A stretch of 64,000 bases of DNA, taken from assembly GCA_947650285.1 (NCBI GenBank), contig CANTFL010001342.1, positions 124,001 through 188,000 on the forward strand, written 5' to 3'. Shown here in pieces: positions 10,733 through 22,007 of this stretch. Made by a program: the position numbers and the translations under genes. The notes below the pieces were generated by a model. It searched no databases, had not been told where the DNA came from, and saw only the letters and a list, made by a program, of their open reading frames with translations. The stretch comes from Hyaloperonospora brassicae. Its lineage: Eukaryota > Oomycota > Peronosporomycetes > Peronosporales > Peronosporaceae. Each line of letters opens with the position of its first letter. The stretch's first letter is position 1.

Positions 10733-13146
10733 GCAGCAGAGGCTGGATACGCTTTTTTCGCGTGGCCCAAGAGTACGAAGTCGAGAGTAATCAATCATCG
10801 ACACTATGCAGACTCTTTGCTCATCGCTACCAGCAGGTTGTGTCGCATTCACTGGGTACATCCAGGAAAACGCCCCAAACTTCTCCATGACGATGATGGA
10901 TACTATCGCATGTGTAGGTCAGTGCATATGACGTCTAGTGAGGCTGCCCGCGTAGCATGTTATCGACGTGACAAGCGTCGAGAAGGCACTACGGGTTGTC
11001 AACTCGAGAGGCGTGTGGCCGCTGTTCTACGATAAGATGGCTTGTTGTCGTCGACCTGGCCGACCGGCGTGCAAACTTGACATGTTACGACAAACAGGAC
11101 ACTTGACGGATAGATAATAGCCTGACGTCATTCCGAAGATGTCGACACGAACAGGAGACACTCGATCGGCACTAGTCCAAAGTGTACAATGAGAACGCAT
11201 CACTCGCACAGTAGCGCAATCCCTGTTAGGAAACCTCTCGCGATCTCTGATCTCGTTGCCGGTCAGTCTCTATCCATTCGGCTCCATCCAGCAAAAGATC
11301 GGCAAAAGCGCGTCTATTGACCATATCATCGAACTGCAACGGGGACGTGGTATCCATTAGCGGGCGGGACGTTTGTAGTACGGAGAAAAGACCGGCGAGT
11401 TGCCGTGACGTTCGACTGGCATCGGAAGATCGTCTGACTGCCCGCTGTCCGAGGGAGTAGTGCCAAACACGTGGGAAAGAGCCATACTGGAAACTGCTCG
11501 TGCGACACGTCGACGGCATTGAACTGGGCAGGAGCGCAACAATCTTCAATGCAAGGCACATGTCGCGACAATGGCGTGCGCCACTGAGCGTATCCGCTTG
11601 GAGCTGTGCAGCTTCCGAGCAGGAGCAGCAGCGTGGGCGCACTCTATCGTGACCAGAGATCAGTGCCACTACTGAGAGAGAGAGAGAAGGACCGGTACGT
11701 CTTGTCAGTGTATCCTCAGGCAAGACACGTGACAAACAGTCCCCTCGTCTACCGTGCACATAAACATCGACACGAGGCACCACCACGTCGGCAGACTGAA
11801 CGTGCATATAGGGTGCAGCTGCAGCGGGTTGCCCAGCTACACTGCAACACGCCAACCGACATGACGGTATGGCTGACCAACTTGTAGCTCGCAAACGAAT
11901 TGCTGACAAAGGCTCGGCTCTCGATCGACCGTGCGATCAGTTATGCCCCCGTGATGCTTCGCTTGCCACTGCTGGCCGAAAAGCTGAGTCGGTGCATGTG
12001 ATACAGTGCGATGCTGTGCCTGTCGGTGTGGAGCCCCTTCAACTGCAAGACAGTCAAGCGAGAGAGAAGTGCAAGCCGTGCGCTGGCCACGAGGCGGCCT
12101 CGATCCAAGTGACTGTCAAGAAGCTGTCGATATGCATCGCCCCGCACGTCGAACCGAGGCAGTCGTAAACCAGCAGTCGACGCATCTTCTGGTCATCGAA
12201 CGCGTCCGTCGCTTGGCCGTCATATCAGTGCTACTGTATCTCCTCCAGTCGCTCTTCGACACGAACGACTTGTCGCCCTCGGGCGTGTTCCACGAGTCGA
12301 CAGACGTGCACTGTGCCTCGCGACGGAATGCTGTCGTCATGTAGTCGAGAGGGAATGGGCGTTCCGTTACAAAGCGCCATCGCATAACGCCCCGACGTGG
12401 CCGGCGTGACCTCCACAGCAACAACAACAACAACAACAACAGCAACAACAACAGCAACAACAACAACACCACCACCACCAACCGCAACGACCGACCATCC
12501 CAGGGAGCCAGACCCCTAGTGTTACTTCAGCACGAGACGAACCGGAAGCTACGATGGGCCACGCACTGGCTCTCACAACGAGCGCGCGCGCGCGCTGTCC
12601 AGTCAGACGCGCAAAAGCGACTTTTGCAGCATGTCGCAGCTCGCTCGCCATCAGCCCCCGTCCGGTCAGCCAGTGTACCCATGGCCTTCGACAGGCGCGT
12701 GCGCGCGTGCGTGTCCCGTTTCTGTCCGATTCGGCCCTCAACAAGACGACCAGATGGCTTTTCTCTCGGCCACGGTGGCTCGTCTGTGTCTGCGACCGAG
12801 ACTCGCGTCACTGTGAACGGGCTCACTCTGCGATTCCACCGCTCGCAGTAAGATACACGCGCACGTGTACAACAAACGCGCGTTGCATTGGACGACGAGT
12901 GTGTGTTTTGGCCTCTAGACAAACACCACTCGAGTCGGAAGACAAACAAACCGTCCGTCAACGTCGTCCGTCGGTCGTGGCCCACGTCTACGACGGCACT
13001 TTTATCGACCTCTATCTATCAATCAATCTCTCTCTCTCTCTCTGTCTATCTATTCTATTGTATTAAGAACAACGCCGGCCGTCGCTCGCCTTCAAGTTGC
13101 TCGGTCCTGACGCTATAGCGAGCAACTACAACACGACACGTTCGCG
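10733..13146. other. Intergenic region with fragmentary frames
   Basis: No intact gene. On the minus strand some short blocks between 11950 and 12340 (for example DQKMRRLLVYDCLG and DAYRQLLDSHLDRGRLV) read like a decayed gene but in shifting frames. It also holds a CAA-type microsatellite at 12415-12480 and a short CT run near 13027-13040 just upstream of the FYVE gene. Confidence 0.4.
12415..12480. repeat. (CAA/CAG/CAC)n trinucleotide repeat
   Basis: Imperfect CAA tandem run with CAG interruptions ending in CAC units. It produces poly-Gln, poly-Asn or poly-Leu frames in which I see no gene. Confidence 0.95.
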
Positions 13147-16100
13147 ATGCTCGAGTTCCCGCTGCACGATGGCTTTTTTCCTCAAATCGCTCTCTCGCGC
13201 GAGGAAGTCAAGTACTACAAGCGACTGGGCAAAGAGCGCGTGACGCAACTGATCCGGATCATCGAGGACGCCGACTGTGCGTACAAGTGGACAAGTACCG
13301 CGAGAGATCGCCGCCGCCACCGATCGCGTCTGCCCGGTCGTGCTCGTCGCAGTTTCGAGTCGACAGACGACGTTGCGGTCGTGTGCGAACGGGCCAACTT
13401 TCTCGACTTTCAGCCCACGAACAAAGCAGCGCAGGCGTCGACGTTACTGAAAGCCAGTGTCCAAGTCTCGGACATGCAGGTCGACGAGATCTTACGCGCC
13501 GTGGCCAAAGTCAAGACGAAAGAGTTCCGGAAAACCATGCGGTACATGCACGAAGACGGGTTTGTCGATGGCCGGACGCTGTTTACGTTTCCGCGTGAAA
13601 GTGTCCGACCAATGCGAAACGGCTCCAGTGCGTCCTGTTTGTCGTATCGTGCGATCAAATGGCACGCGCTGCGAACCCAGCGGCGGCGCCATGGCGAAGA
13701 GGAGAAAAAAGTGGATTTCTGCTTTTTAGAGTACGCAGGCAAGAAAAAACCTCACCCGGGCTCGAACGTCGTGGGCTTTAGCATTCAGGAATCCATCTCG
13801 CGCGATCGAGAAGTCCCGACGTTGGAGAATTTCGGGATCGCACGTGGCTATTTATCGAGAATGGGTATCATTGTGTCGAAAACGCATCAAGCGAATACGT
13901 TCAAAGTGACGTCTATCTGTCAGATTGATGGCGACTTGAACCCAATTGTTCGGGGCGTGTTGGAGGAATTGATGGAAAAGACCGTTGGCGTTGTTGCTCG
14001 AATTCCAGGACTTGTGGCGCGACAGCGCGTAAGTAGTTTGCGGTTTGTCGAGCAGTGGCAATGGGTACCGAATTCCGATCGCAAAGCGTGTGCCGTGTGT
14101 CTTCGCGGGTTTTACTTTCGTCGGAAACACCACTGTCGAACGTGTGGCGAAGTCGTTTGCTCGTCCTGTGCTTTGCTGCGGGAGCTGGAAGAGCCGATCT
14201 TTGACATTGCCCATCTCCGTGTTTGTTCCGCGTGCATGACAAGCGCTGGCGCTCGACAACAAGAACAGCAGTTGTCCGTGCAGGGTGTCTCTGGCACTGG
14301 TGGCTCGCCACCTGTCTCGGGCACGTCAAACGACACCGAGTCGTACATTCGTGGCTTACGTAGTCCGCAGCACAATTCATACGAAGATATGGTGTTCCGC
14401 ATGCGGGAATCGCGGGACCGAGATCGCCGACAGAGTGACCTCTCTGGCGTTGTCCTCGAGACGGACACGGAGCTCAAGCCAGCGAGTCCTCTGCGAAAGA
14501 TTGGTGCGAGTCCTGAATTGCGGGCGCAAGACAAGATGCAAGCTCTTACTGACGTTGTTACGCGCATTCGTGAGGTACGTGACACGATCAACCTGACCAT
14601 GTCAGAAGCAGCCTACGGACAGCGGCAGGATGACGAGAATAGCGACGAGTTTGAGGAATTCAACGACATGTACAGCGAGATCACGAGCATTCAAGAAGCA
14701 CTGGAGAGTTCCGTGTCGAACTATGATACCGCACTGGCTAACGCAACGAATGCGGTACCAGCGATGTATTACTCTGGGCCGAGCACTCGTAGTCAGGATG
14801 ATGGCATCAGCGAACAGGACAAAGAGCATGACATGACGGCGAACCAGTTTGAGTCGGTGGCTCGCATTACGTTTGCAGCAGCTCGAGCTACGAAACAGGC
14901 TGGCCAAGCTTTCTTGTCCGTTGGAGAGCACCAAAGTCTGCCACGTGACGAGCTCAAGAGCAAAAGCATTCACGTGAAACTCGACAGCGACGCAGTATCA
15001 GCCAGCTCGGCTTCCGTAGCAAGCTATCCGACCTTATCGGACAGCTTTAACAGCTCTGGTGGCCACAGCATCGACCCATACTCAGCATCGAACTACGAGA
15101 AAATCATGGCAACTTATGAGCCCGAGCAAGATGGGTCCGAGCACGAATACGACGACAACGGGCACTCTTCGTACAACTTTGCCGACTCGGTCCGCCGTGT
15201 TACGGAGATCCATGAGCTGGAAAAGAAGATACTGGACTTGCAGCGTAGCCTGGAGGAAGCCCAGAGAAAGCTCTCGGTCATTGATGAGCCAGAATCCGAA
15301 GTACGTCTACGCCAGCAACGGGATGCTGCACGTGACCGCTCCACACAAAGTGAGCTGGCGAGTGTCTTTGAGCGTATTAGTGACCGGGACGATGGAAAAG
15401 GCCGTACAATGCTTGGCGAGACAGCCTCGTCCGAGTCACCGAGCCCCATCGCAATGGCATCACCGACGAAAGCGATACGATCGAGAGGCCTCACGACGCA
15501 AGACTTGGTATCCGAGCTAAGGGGTGTGATGGCTTCCATCGATACTCCTGTTCGTGATAACGGCGAACCACGACAATCGGGTTTGAGACCATCGACCCGT
15601 CTGTTGTCTCCACCGGGTGCCATGACCTCAACGAGCTTCCGAAAGCTGCCTTTTGGACTGTCCTCCCCGATTGCTACGAGCAAGACGGACTCATCGCCAC
15701 AAGACAGTACTTGTCATTCCGCAACGATGTCATCAAAGCCGAAAGCAAGACCAGGCCATGGAGATTTGAACATCAGTCGTGGCAGCATCAAGAAGAACCG
15801 CCATGGACGATCGTCTGGATCGAATCGACCTTCTGCAGCACCTACCGAGGGCTCGTACTTGCAAGCTCTTGGAACAACGCGTGGTACCCGATTTGGATGC
15901 GACGATGACGACGATGATGAGTTTGCTTCGTTATCTTCGGACGAAGAAAGTTACGAAGCTTGTTCGGACGACATGTCGTTGCTCAGCAGTGACGATTACA
16001 GGGAAGCTCAGTTGCGAAAGTGCCATGGCGGCCCCGATCCATTCTTCATTGAGGAAGACCTGAGTGCGTTGCTCAAGACACGGAAAATAGCAGAGACAAA

Positions 16101-16686
16101 CATGTCGCCGCCAATTGACCTCATTGCGTCGCCGTATTTGCCATCACCGCTTGATCCTGCCATGGAAATGGACGAGCGCAATGAGCTTCGAGACTTGATG
16201 GCCGGTCTTGTCCGTCCCCGCAGTTGTTCCCTGCCGTTCCCATCTGGTCAAATGAGTGGTGCTTCATCTGGTGAGTTTTTCAAGGACAAGCCATCATGGA
16301 GCGACGACGCTCCTGATCGCGCCCCAACAGTCTATCAAGTAAAGGAAGCGATCCACGAAGTTCGTGCGACTCTCGCAAGCTGTCGCTGCGAGTGTCCATC
16401 CGATACGGACCGCGCACGCAAACTCACTTCGATTTTCAAGGTGCTTCGCTCGTTGCATCGAGAGGGCGTGCGGTCCAAATTTCGCACGCTTCAGCACGAC
16501 GACATTCGCTACTCGAAGATGGTGCAGACGACGCCCAGCATTATTAAGCTGCTCAAGCTCGCGGGGTACGTCTCGCTGCAACAGAAGCTCACCATGCGAC
16601 GTGTAGATCCAGACTATCTGGCACTGTTTTTGCACGAACTGGATCGGGAACTCTATGCCTTACCGATCGAGGCGGGCGGGAGCTAG
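13147..16686 (+). CDS. START-like / FYVE / PUB-like domain protein
   Basis: Single exon, 1,179 aa, starting at ATG 13147. The N-terminal 300 residues have the general layout of the START-like module of oomycete FYVE proteins. A canonical FYVE finger follows at about 306-370: WVPNSDRKAC, CLRGF, the phosphoinositide-contact motif RKHHCR, then CSSCA and LRVCSAC, giving the eight zinc ligands. FYVE domains bind PI3P on endosomes, so the protein probably acts on endosomal membranes. Residues 380-1050 are a long low-complexity linker rich in Ser, Asp and Glu with a short coiled coil near 690-725. At about 1060-1170 the sequence resembles a PUB domain (IFKVLRSLHREG, then a helix ending IIKLLKLAGYV); PUB domains usually bind the AAA ATPase p97/Cdc48. 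The PUB call is the weaker one. An LYR gene follows 96 bp downstream on the same strand. Confidence 0.9.
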   Translation: MLEFPLHDGFFPQIALSREEVKYYKRLGKERVTQLIRIIEDADCAYKWTSTARDRRRHRSRLPGRARRSFESTDDVAVVCERANFLDFQPTNKAAQASTLLKASVQVSDMQVDEILRAVAKVKTKEFRKTMRYMHEDGFVDGRTLFTFPRESVRPMRNGSSASCLSYRAIKWHALRTQRRRHGEEEKKVDFCFLEYAGKKKPHPGSNVVGFSIQESISRDREVPTLENFGIARGYLSRMGIIVSKTHQANTFKVTSICQIDGDLNPIVRGVLEELMEKTVGVVARIPGLVARQRVSSLRFVEQWQWVPNSDRKACAVCLRGFYFRRKHHCRTCGEVVCSSCALLRELEEPIFDIAHLRVCSACMTSAGARQQEQQLSVQGVSGTGGSPPVSGTSNDTESYIRGLRSPQHNSYEDMVFRMRESRDRDRRQSDLSGVVLETDTELKPASPLRKIGASPELRAQDKMQALTDVVTRIREVRDTINLTMSEAAYGQRQDDENSDEFEEFNDMYSEITSIQEALESSVSNYDTALANATNAVPAMYYSGPSTRSQDDGISEQDKEHDMTANQFESVARITFAAARATKQAGQAFLSVGEHQSLPRDELKSKSIHVKLDSDAVSASSASVASYPTLSDSFNSSGGHSIDPYSASNYEKIMATYEPEQDGSEHEYDDNGHSSYNFADSVRRVTEIHELEKKILDLQRSLEEAQRKLSVIDEPESEVRLRQQRDAARDRSTQSELASVFERISDRDDGKGRTMLGETASSESPSPIAMASPTKAIRSRGLTTQDLVSELRGVMASIDTPVRDNGEPRQSGLRPSTRLLSPPGAMTSTSFRKLPFGLSSPIATSKTDSSPQDSTCHSATMSSKPKARPGHGDLNISRGSIKKNRHGRSSGSNRPSAAPTEGSYLQALGTTRGTRFGCDDDDDDEFASLSSDEESYEACSDDMSLLSSDDYREAQLRKCHGGPDPFFIEEDLSALLKTRKIAETNMSPPIDLIASPYLPSPLDPAMEMDERNELRDLMAGLVRPRSCSLPFPSGQMSGASSGEFFKDKPSWSDDAPDRAPTVYQVKEAIHEVRATLASCRCECPSDTDRARKLTSIFKVLRSLHREGVRSKFRTLQHDDIRYSKMVQTTPSIIKLLKLAGYVSLQQKLTMRRVDPDYLALFLHELDRELYALPIEAGGS

Positions 16687-16782
16687 CGATTCTGACACTT
16701 CTGCCTCTGATCGGACACGAAAGGCACAGGTTTGTACGAGCGAGTCGAGTCCCGAGACTTGTTTTGGTCAAACCGACGAAGA

Positions 16783-17076
16783 ATGGCGAGTGCGACTGGA
16801 CTGAGACGCAAAGTGTTGGTACTTTACCGTGACGTGCTGCGCGTGGCAAGAGGGTTCCCCGATCGTAGCATGGGTCGGAAACTGCAGTACAACGCGAGGG
16901 AGTTGCTGCGTCTGAGGCAGCACGAGACGAACGCGTTGCGCATTCAGACGTATTTGACAGAGGGCTATGATGCTCTACGCGTGTACCAAGTGCTACAGAC
17001 GGATGCTGAGTTGCTCACGGCCATTACGAGGAAAAAGAGAGACTCACTCGGGAGAGATGCAAAGAAGAAGAAGTGA
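16783..17076 (+). CDS. LYR-motif protein, SDHAF1/LYRM-like assembly factor
   Basis: A 97-aa basic protein. The start is the ATG at 16783 (A at -3, MASATGLRRK); the frame is open a little further upstream but without an ATG. Residues 14-16 are the LYR tripeptide in the setting VLVLYRDVLRVARGF, followed by a helical RLRQHETNALRIQTYLTEG block and a Lys-rich tail. LYR proteins are small mitochondrial factors that join the acyl carrier protein and the Fe-S cluster transfer machinery to respiratory complexes. The spacing RIQTYLTEGYDALRV recalls the SDH assembly factor SDHAF1 more than LYRM1, but I cannot fix the subfamily. No cleavable presequence is obvious, which is normal for this family. Confidence 0.8.
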   Translation: MASATGLRRKVLVLYRDVLRVARGFPDRSMGRKLQYNARELLRLRQHETNALRIQTYLTEGYDALRVYQVLQTDAELLTAITRKKRDSLGRDAKKKK

Positions 17077-18009
17077 GGACGCTCAGGGGCTATAGATAAT
17101 GAAACGGATCCAGCAGGAGATTAGCTGGCGAGTGTCGAGGGGGCATTGAGACGTGCGGTGGTGCTGATGCTGTGAATGACATCGAGTACTTGTGCACTTG
17201 CGGAGATTGACATGTACAAAGCACTTGTTCCCAATGTGTTTGTGATGATATAGACGCCGTAGACTTTCCAGTATGCCTAGTCACAACGATAACGCAGCTT
17301 ACAAGTCTACGTACATTTTACAATCTTGAATGGAAAGCTCGTCTGTCGATACGATGATGGCGTGTCGAGGTGGGTAGGAAGAAGACACGTTCTCGTTGTG
17401 AATGCTCGACGTGTATTTGCAGCCAGTCAACATGACAGGTGCAGATGGAGGCGAGCCTAAATGACTGGCAAACGGCCTTCTCGATAACAACAGCAGCTTT
17501 GTATGGATGGCCAATCGCCTCGATTGCCTGTCGTTGGGTTTTGTGGGGTGGAGCTGAGAATGGTTCACAAAAGCGGGTGCGTTTATCTGCTCGCTCAAGC
17601 GAAAAGGAGGTCAAATAGGGTCTAGTGCCCTGACGGGTGAACGAGTTTTCCCGATTGTAAACACAACGTACTGTAAGACGTATTGAGCCTCTATGCAAGT
17701 GAACGGATTGCAAGAAGTCGAAAGTCGACATGTGTAGCGCGAATGGAACCATCGGCACGAGTCTACAATATGAGACGGTGGAAGTGGTGTAAGCGTAAAT
17801 GTTATCCCAAGTGTCAAGACACAATCGAGCGTTCAAACTTGAGCCCTCAAGATGAAGGACCTAGTTGTCAAGAAAGTCGCCTGCATCACTCTGCAGTCCA
17901 TACAGGTCCTGTTCTTGCATCACCGTAGCCTTCGTCATCATCACTATGTGCTGTGTAGCATTAAAAAGCATTGACACGCAAGCTCGAGTGGGCCCAGCAG
18001 CAGTCCACT
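17077..18009. other. Intergenic, no gene seen
   Basis: 933 bp between the LYR gene and the 3' end of the CBS gene. No frame with recognisable protein features. Confidence 0.5.
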
Positions 18010-19796
18010 TTACGTCGCTTGATCCTTGCGAGCACTCGTGATGTAGTTGAGCAAATCAATCCTCGTTGCAAGGCCTGCAATCTTGCCGTCCGTCGAGGTC
18101 ACGACAGCAAAGTAGTCCTTGTCGAAAATCGAGGCAAGTTCGGCCAACGAGCTTTCGTAAGTCAAGCGGCTGAAATTGCCAAACGTCACACCTGCCACTT
18201 GGTCCGTTCGCGTCACGCGGCCTGACGACAGCATTGACAGCAGATTGCCGATCGTCACGACACCCTGTACAGTCCCATTCTCTGTCACGACGGGAAGCTG
18301 GTCATACCCGTGACGCTCCATCATCTCGACCGCGCTAGCGCATGAGAGCTGAGGAGACACCGTCGACGGGTGTGGCAGCTCCAAGACCGATACACGCTGC
18401 TCCGACCACCATGTGCCAGTTTCTTTGCGATATTTCGAGTAGTTTTCGTGCGTGTGCACCGTGTTTTCAACAAACTTGTGTTCGTACATCCACGCGTCGC
18501 TCAGAAACTTGCTCATGTAGTTACGCGTCGAGTCCGACAGAATCACAACGCAGCGCTGGCCCGCCTTCAGCTTCGAGGCAGCGCGCACTGCCGCTGCCAT
18601 GACAGAACCACTTGATCCACCACACAACAGTCCCTCCTCGCGGATCAACCGACGAGACATGATAAACGACTCCTGGTCGTTCGTTTTCTGCCACTCGTCT
18701 ACCAGGCTGCGATCGAGTACGCCCGGGATGAAATCATAGCCAATGCCTTCGACCTTGTACGGCATCAGTCGGTTCTTGTCGTTGAGCGACTCTGGCTGGG
18801 CCAGAATCGATCCTTCCGGGTCCACGCCAACGACAATGATCTCCGGACACTTCTCCTTCAGTTTCCTCGCAACGCCCGAGATCGTTCCACCAGTACCAAC
18901 TCCCACCACAACCATGTCCAGCTTTCCATCACACTGATCCAAGATCTCTTCTGCAGTGCCTTCGTAATGTGCCAAAGGGTTTGACGGGTTCACGTACTGG
19001 TCCAGTATATGAGCGTTCGGAAGCTCAGCCTGCAACCTCCTGGCAATGCCAATGTGACTCTCTGGCGAGTCCCACGCAGCCTCTGTAGGCGTGCGGATGA
19101 TCTCGGCCCCCAGCGCTTTCAACATGTTCACCTTCTCCTGACTCATCTTCTCTGTACCCACCCGACACGCAGCCAATGGCACGTACACACGCGTACACGC
19201 ACAAAAGATACACATGTCAGCTGCGCAGTAGAACACGCTGTTTCAGCAACGCTCACGCACCTGGCAGCGTAATGATGCAGCGATAGCCCTTGATCGCAGC
19301 CGCGAGCGCCAAGCCAATGCCTAACACATTGCAGTCATGTTCTGTGCATTTCACTCCACTGTTCATTTGGGGCACCTTGTCTTACCAGTATTGCCGGACG
19401 TGGGTTCAATGAGCGTATCCCCAGGTCGAATGCGACCTGCGGCCTCGGCGTCTTCCACCATGCGCTTGCCAATACGGTCCTTCACTGACCCGCCAGCATT
19501 GAAGAACTCGCACTTGGCCAGCAGTTCACACTCCAGGTGCGCCTTCTTGCTGATGCTATTGATGCGGACCATAGGTGTCTGACCAATCGCTGCCTGAGCA
19601 TATCAAAACGACGCCTCGAGTGAGAATGCCATTGTTGTTTACCGCTTCGATGCACTGGCACGTATGTGCTTTTCGACACAGCACAAGACAAAGTGTGGAT
19701 GAGCACGTCGACGCACATACGTACCATGATGTTAGGCAGGATCTCGAGGCCCGCGGGTGGCAAGCGCGACGTCGTCGGCACAGCTGGGGAAGCCAT
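18010..19796 (-). CDS. CBS: Cystathionine beta-synthase
   Basis: Four exons on the minus strand: 19796-19725, 19593-19386, 19320-19261 and 19151-18010, giving 493 aa. Introns are 131, 65 and 109 nt, all GT-AG. The start ATG has a perfect Kozak context (GCCACCATGG). The enzyme joins serine and homocysteine to cystathionine in transsulfuration, using PLP. Visible hallmarks are NAGGSVKDR with the PLP lysine at residue 62, the phosphate-binding-type [14 protein letters not shown] block rebuilt across intron 2, [16 protein letters not shown] and [12 protein letters not shown]. Two C-terminal CBS (Bateman) modules occupy about 365-490. The N-terminal haem-binding extension of animal CBS (with its Cys and His ligands) is absent, as in yeast and protist enzymes. 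It starts 383 bp from the divergent SHMT gene, another serine-using PLP enzyme. Confidence 0.95.
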
Positions 19797-20178
19797 GGTG
19801 GCAGCAAATGGGAACAATGACTGCAAAAGCGACGCGCTTTGTGTGCACCACACGACATCTGGCAGGTCGTTCGTGTGGCCCACGTCACGATGGCCGTGAT
19901 GCCCGCCATTCGATTTGGCAGGTCACACGCGTGGTGCCCAGCACTTTGCGCCGTCGGCAGCACCTGCAGCTTCTGATTTATGTACCGCACCCAAGTCCAC
20001 CGTCTGCGGCAAACGCCCATCGTCAGCCCTCTATAAACAGCACCTACTGTACAATTTACTACCACCCACCAGCGATGCAACAGAGTGATGGTCAGTGCAA
20101 TGTCCGCCATCGACTTGCATTCCGCATTTTGCTCCGTGCTGCGCACCCGTCCGACACCGCCCGCCACTCGCACTCACT
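19797..20178. promoter_or_regulatory. Shared divergent promoter region of CBS and SHMT
   Basis: The 382 bp between the two start codons must hold both promoters. On the minus strand at 19823-19804 the sequence CAGTCATTGTTCCCATTTGC resembles the oomycete initiator (TCATT followed by a pyrimidine-rich stretch and CATTT) and would give a short leader of about 20 nt to CBS. A TATA-like CTATAAAC lies at about 20031 facing SHMT. Co-regulation is an inference from the arrangement. Confidence 0.45.
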
Positions 20179-21709
20179 ATGCCACTCGTACGTCCCGTGT
20201 TGCCGTCAAACCGCCGCGCAGTGCCTCACCCACTCACTCACTCACTCACTTATTCTCTATCTGTCTTCGTCTGTTGTCTGCGTCTCTCTCTCTCTCTCTC
20301 TCTCCGTCTACGTGTCTCTGTAGGCCGGAAACGCCACGCTCGAAGAGCAGGACCCCGAGATCTTCCACCTCATTGAGGCCGAGAAGAACCGGCAGTGGAA
20401 GTGCCTCGAGCTCATCGCGTCCGAGAACTTCACGTCGCGCGCGGTCATGGACTGTCTCGGCTCGTGCCTCACGAACAAGTACGCAGAGGGGCTGCCGAAC
20501 GCGCGCTACTACGGCGGCAACGAAGTGATTGACAAGATTGAGATCCTCTGCCAAGAGCGCGCGCTGGCGGCGTACGGCCTCGACGCCGACCAGTGGGGCG
20601 TGAACGTGCAGCCGTACTCGGGCTCGCCCGCGAACTTTGCCGTGTACACGGCGTTGTTGCGTCCGCACGACCGCATTATGGGCCTCGACTTGCCCAGTGG
20701 CGGCCACTTGACGCACGGCTTTTACACGTACTCGAAGGCCGAGAAGACGCGCAAAGCCGTGTCGGCCACGTCCGTGTACTTTGAGTCGCTACCGTACCGC
20801 GTGAACGCCGAGACGGGGCTCATTGACTTTGACAAGCTCGCGGAACAAGCTGCGCTGTTCAAGCCGGCGATGATCGTCTGCGGCGGCAGCGCGTACCCGC
20901 GCGACTGGGACTATGCCGCGTTCCGCAAGATTGCGGACGACAACGGGTCGCTGCTCATGTGCGACATGGCGCACTACAGCGGTCTCGTGGCCACGAAGGA
21001 GCACAACAGTCCGTTCGAGTACTGCGACATTGTGACGACGACGACGCACAAGTCGCTCCGTGGACCGCGCGCGGGTATGATCTTTTTCCGCCGCGACGAG
21101 CGCAACTTTGAGTCGCGGGTGAACAACGCCGTGTTCCCTGCGCTCCAGGGCGGACCGCACGAGCACCAGATCGCCGGCATTGCCGCGCAGTTGAAGGAAG
21201 TGCAGAGCCCCGAGTTCAAGGCGTACGTGCAGCAGCTGAAGGCGAACGCAAAGATCTTGGCAAAGACGTTGACGGATCTTGGCTACTCGATGTGCACGGG
21301 CGGCACGGAGAACCACTTGGTGTTGTGGGATTTGCGTCCGCAGGGCGTCACGGGCTCGAAGATTGAGAAGCTCTGTGACATGGTGTGTATCACGCTGAAC
21401 AAGAACGCTGTGCTGGGCGACCGCAGCGCGCTCACGCCAGGTGGGGTGCGCGTCGGCACGCCTGCTCTGACGAGTCGTGGCTTCAAGGAGGCTGACTTTG
21501 TCCAGGTGGCCAATTTCCTCGACCGTGCGGTGAAGTTGTGCATCGAGATCCAGGCCACGAGCGGCAAGAAGCTGGTGGACTTTATCAAAGCAGCCGAAGC
21601 GCACGAGGGTGTGAAGCAGCTGCGACGTGACGTGAACGCCCTGGCCACCTCGTTTGAGATGCCTGGCTTCAAGGTATCGGAGATGCGCAACAAGACCATC
21701 GAAGAGTAA
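20179..21709 (+). CDS. SHMT: Serine hydroxymethyltransferase (glycine hydroxymethyltransferase)
   Basis: The main exon is 20324-21709. It opens [20 protein letters not shown], the usual start of the conserved fold, directly after a pyrimidine-rich tract ending CTGTAG. The only phase-compatible start I find is a 9 nt first exon (20179-20187, Met-Pro-Leu) followed by a GTACGT donor and a 136 nt intron; total 464 aa, the normal length for the family. The enzyme converts serine and tetrahydrofolate to glycine and methylene-THF. Hallmarks are [11 protein letters not shown], the [13 protein letters not shown] block, and [14 protein letters not shown] with the PLP lysine near residue 246. With this start there is no mitochondrial presequence, so a cytosolic form is predicted. 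The tiny first exon is the uncertain part. It is convergent with the START/FYVE gene at 22008 (about 300 bp between stops). Confidence 0.92.
20279..20304 (+). repeat. (TC)n tract in the SHMT intron
   Basis: A TC dinucleotide run that forms most of the polypyrimidine tract before the SHMT acceptor CTGTAG at 20323. Confidence 0.85.
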
Positions 21710-22007
21710 GTGCCGTTGCTCGCCTGTCGATAGTCTTTTTTCGCCCGAGGGCCGCTTTAGATTGTGTGCGGGGTGTGACAAGGGAGCTGCGTGCCCGCAC
21801 CTTTCTTCACTGCCGTAGTAGGTCATCATCACGCGTTTGTCGTGTGGTCGCAGATCTTCCAGCAACACGAACACCAACCCCCACTCAATATATTCAGCTG
21901 GCGTTGATGCCGCGACGGAAAAAGGTGCCACATGCGCGTTCATTCGTACGTACAAATGGGCTGCTCGCATCTCTTTTGCCATTATAGTGTGTGCACACAG
22001 TGGTTGG

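Noticed and set aside
12116..12744. Frames with poly-Leu or poly-Cys
   Set aside because: Translation of the CAA/CAC repeat.
19025..19236. Extension of CBS exon 4 upstream to a cysteine-rich N-terminus
   Set aside because: That part is intron 3; splicing at 19260 and 19152 restores the conserved LPEKMSQEK junction.
20789..21982. 397-codon minus-strand frame opposite SHMT
   Set aside because: Complement of conserved SHMT codons; composition typical of antisense shadow frames.
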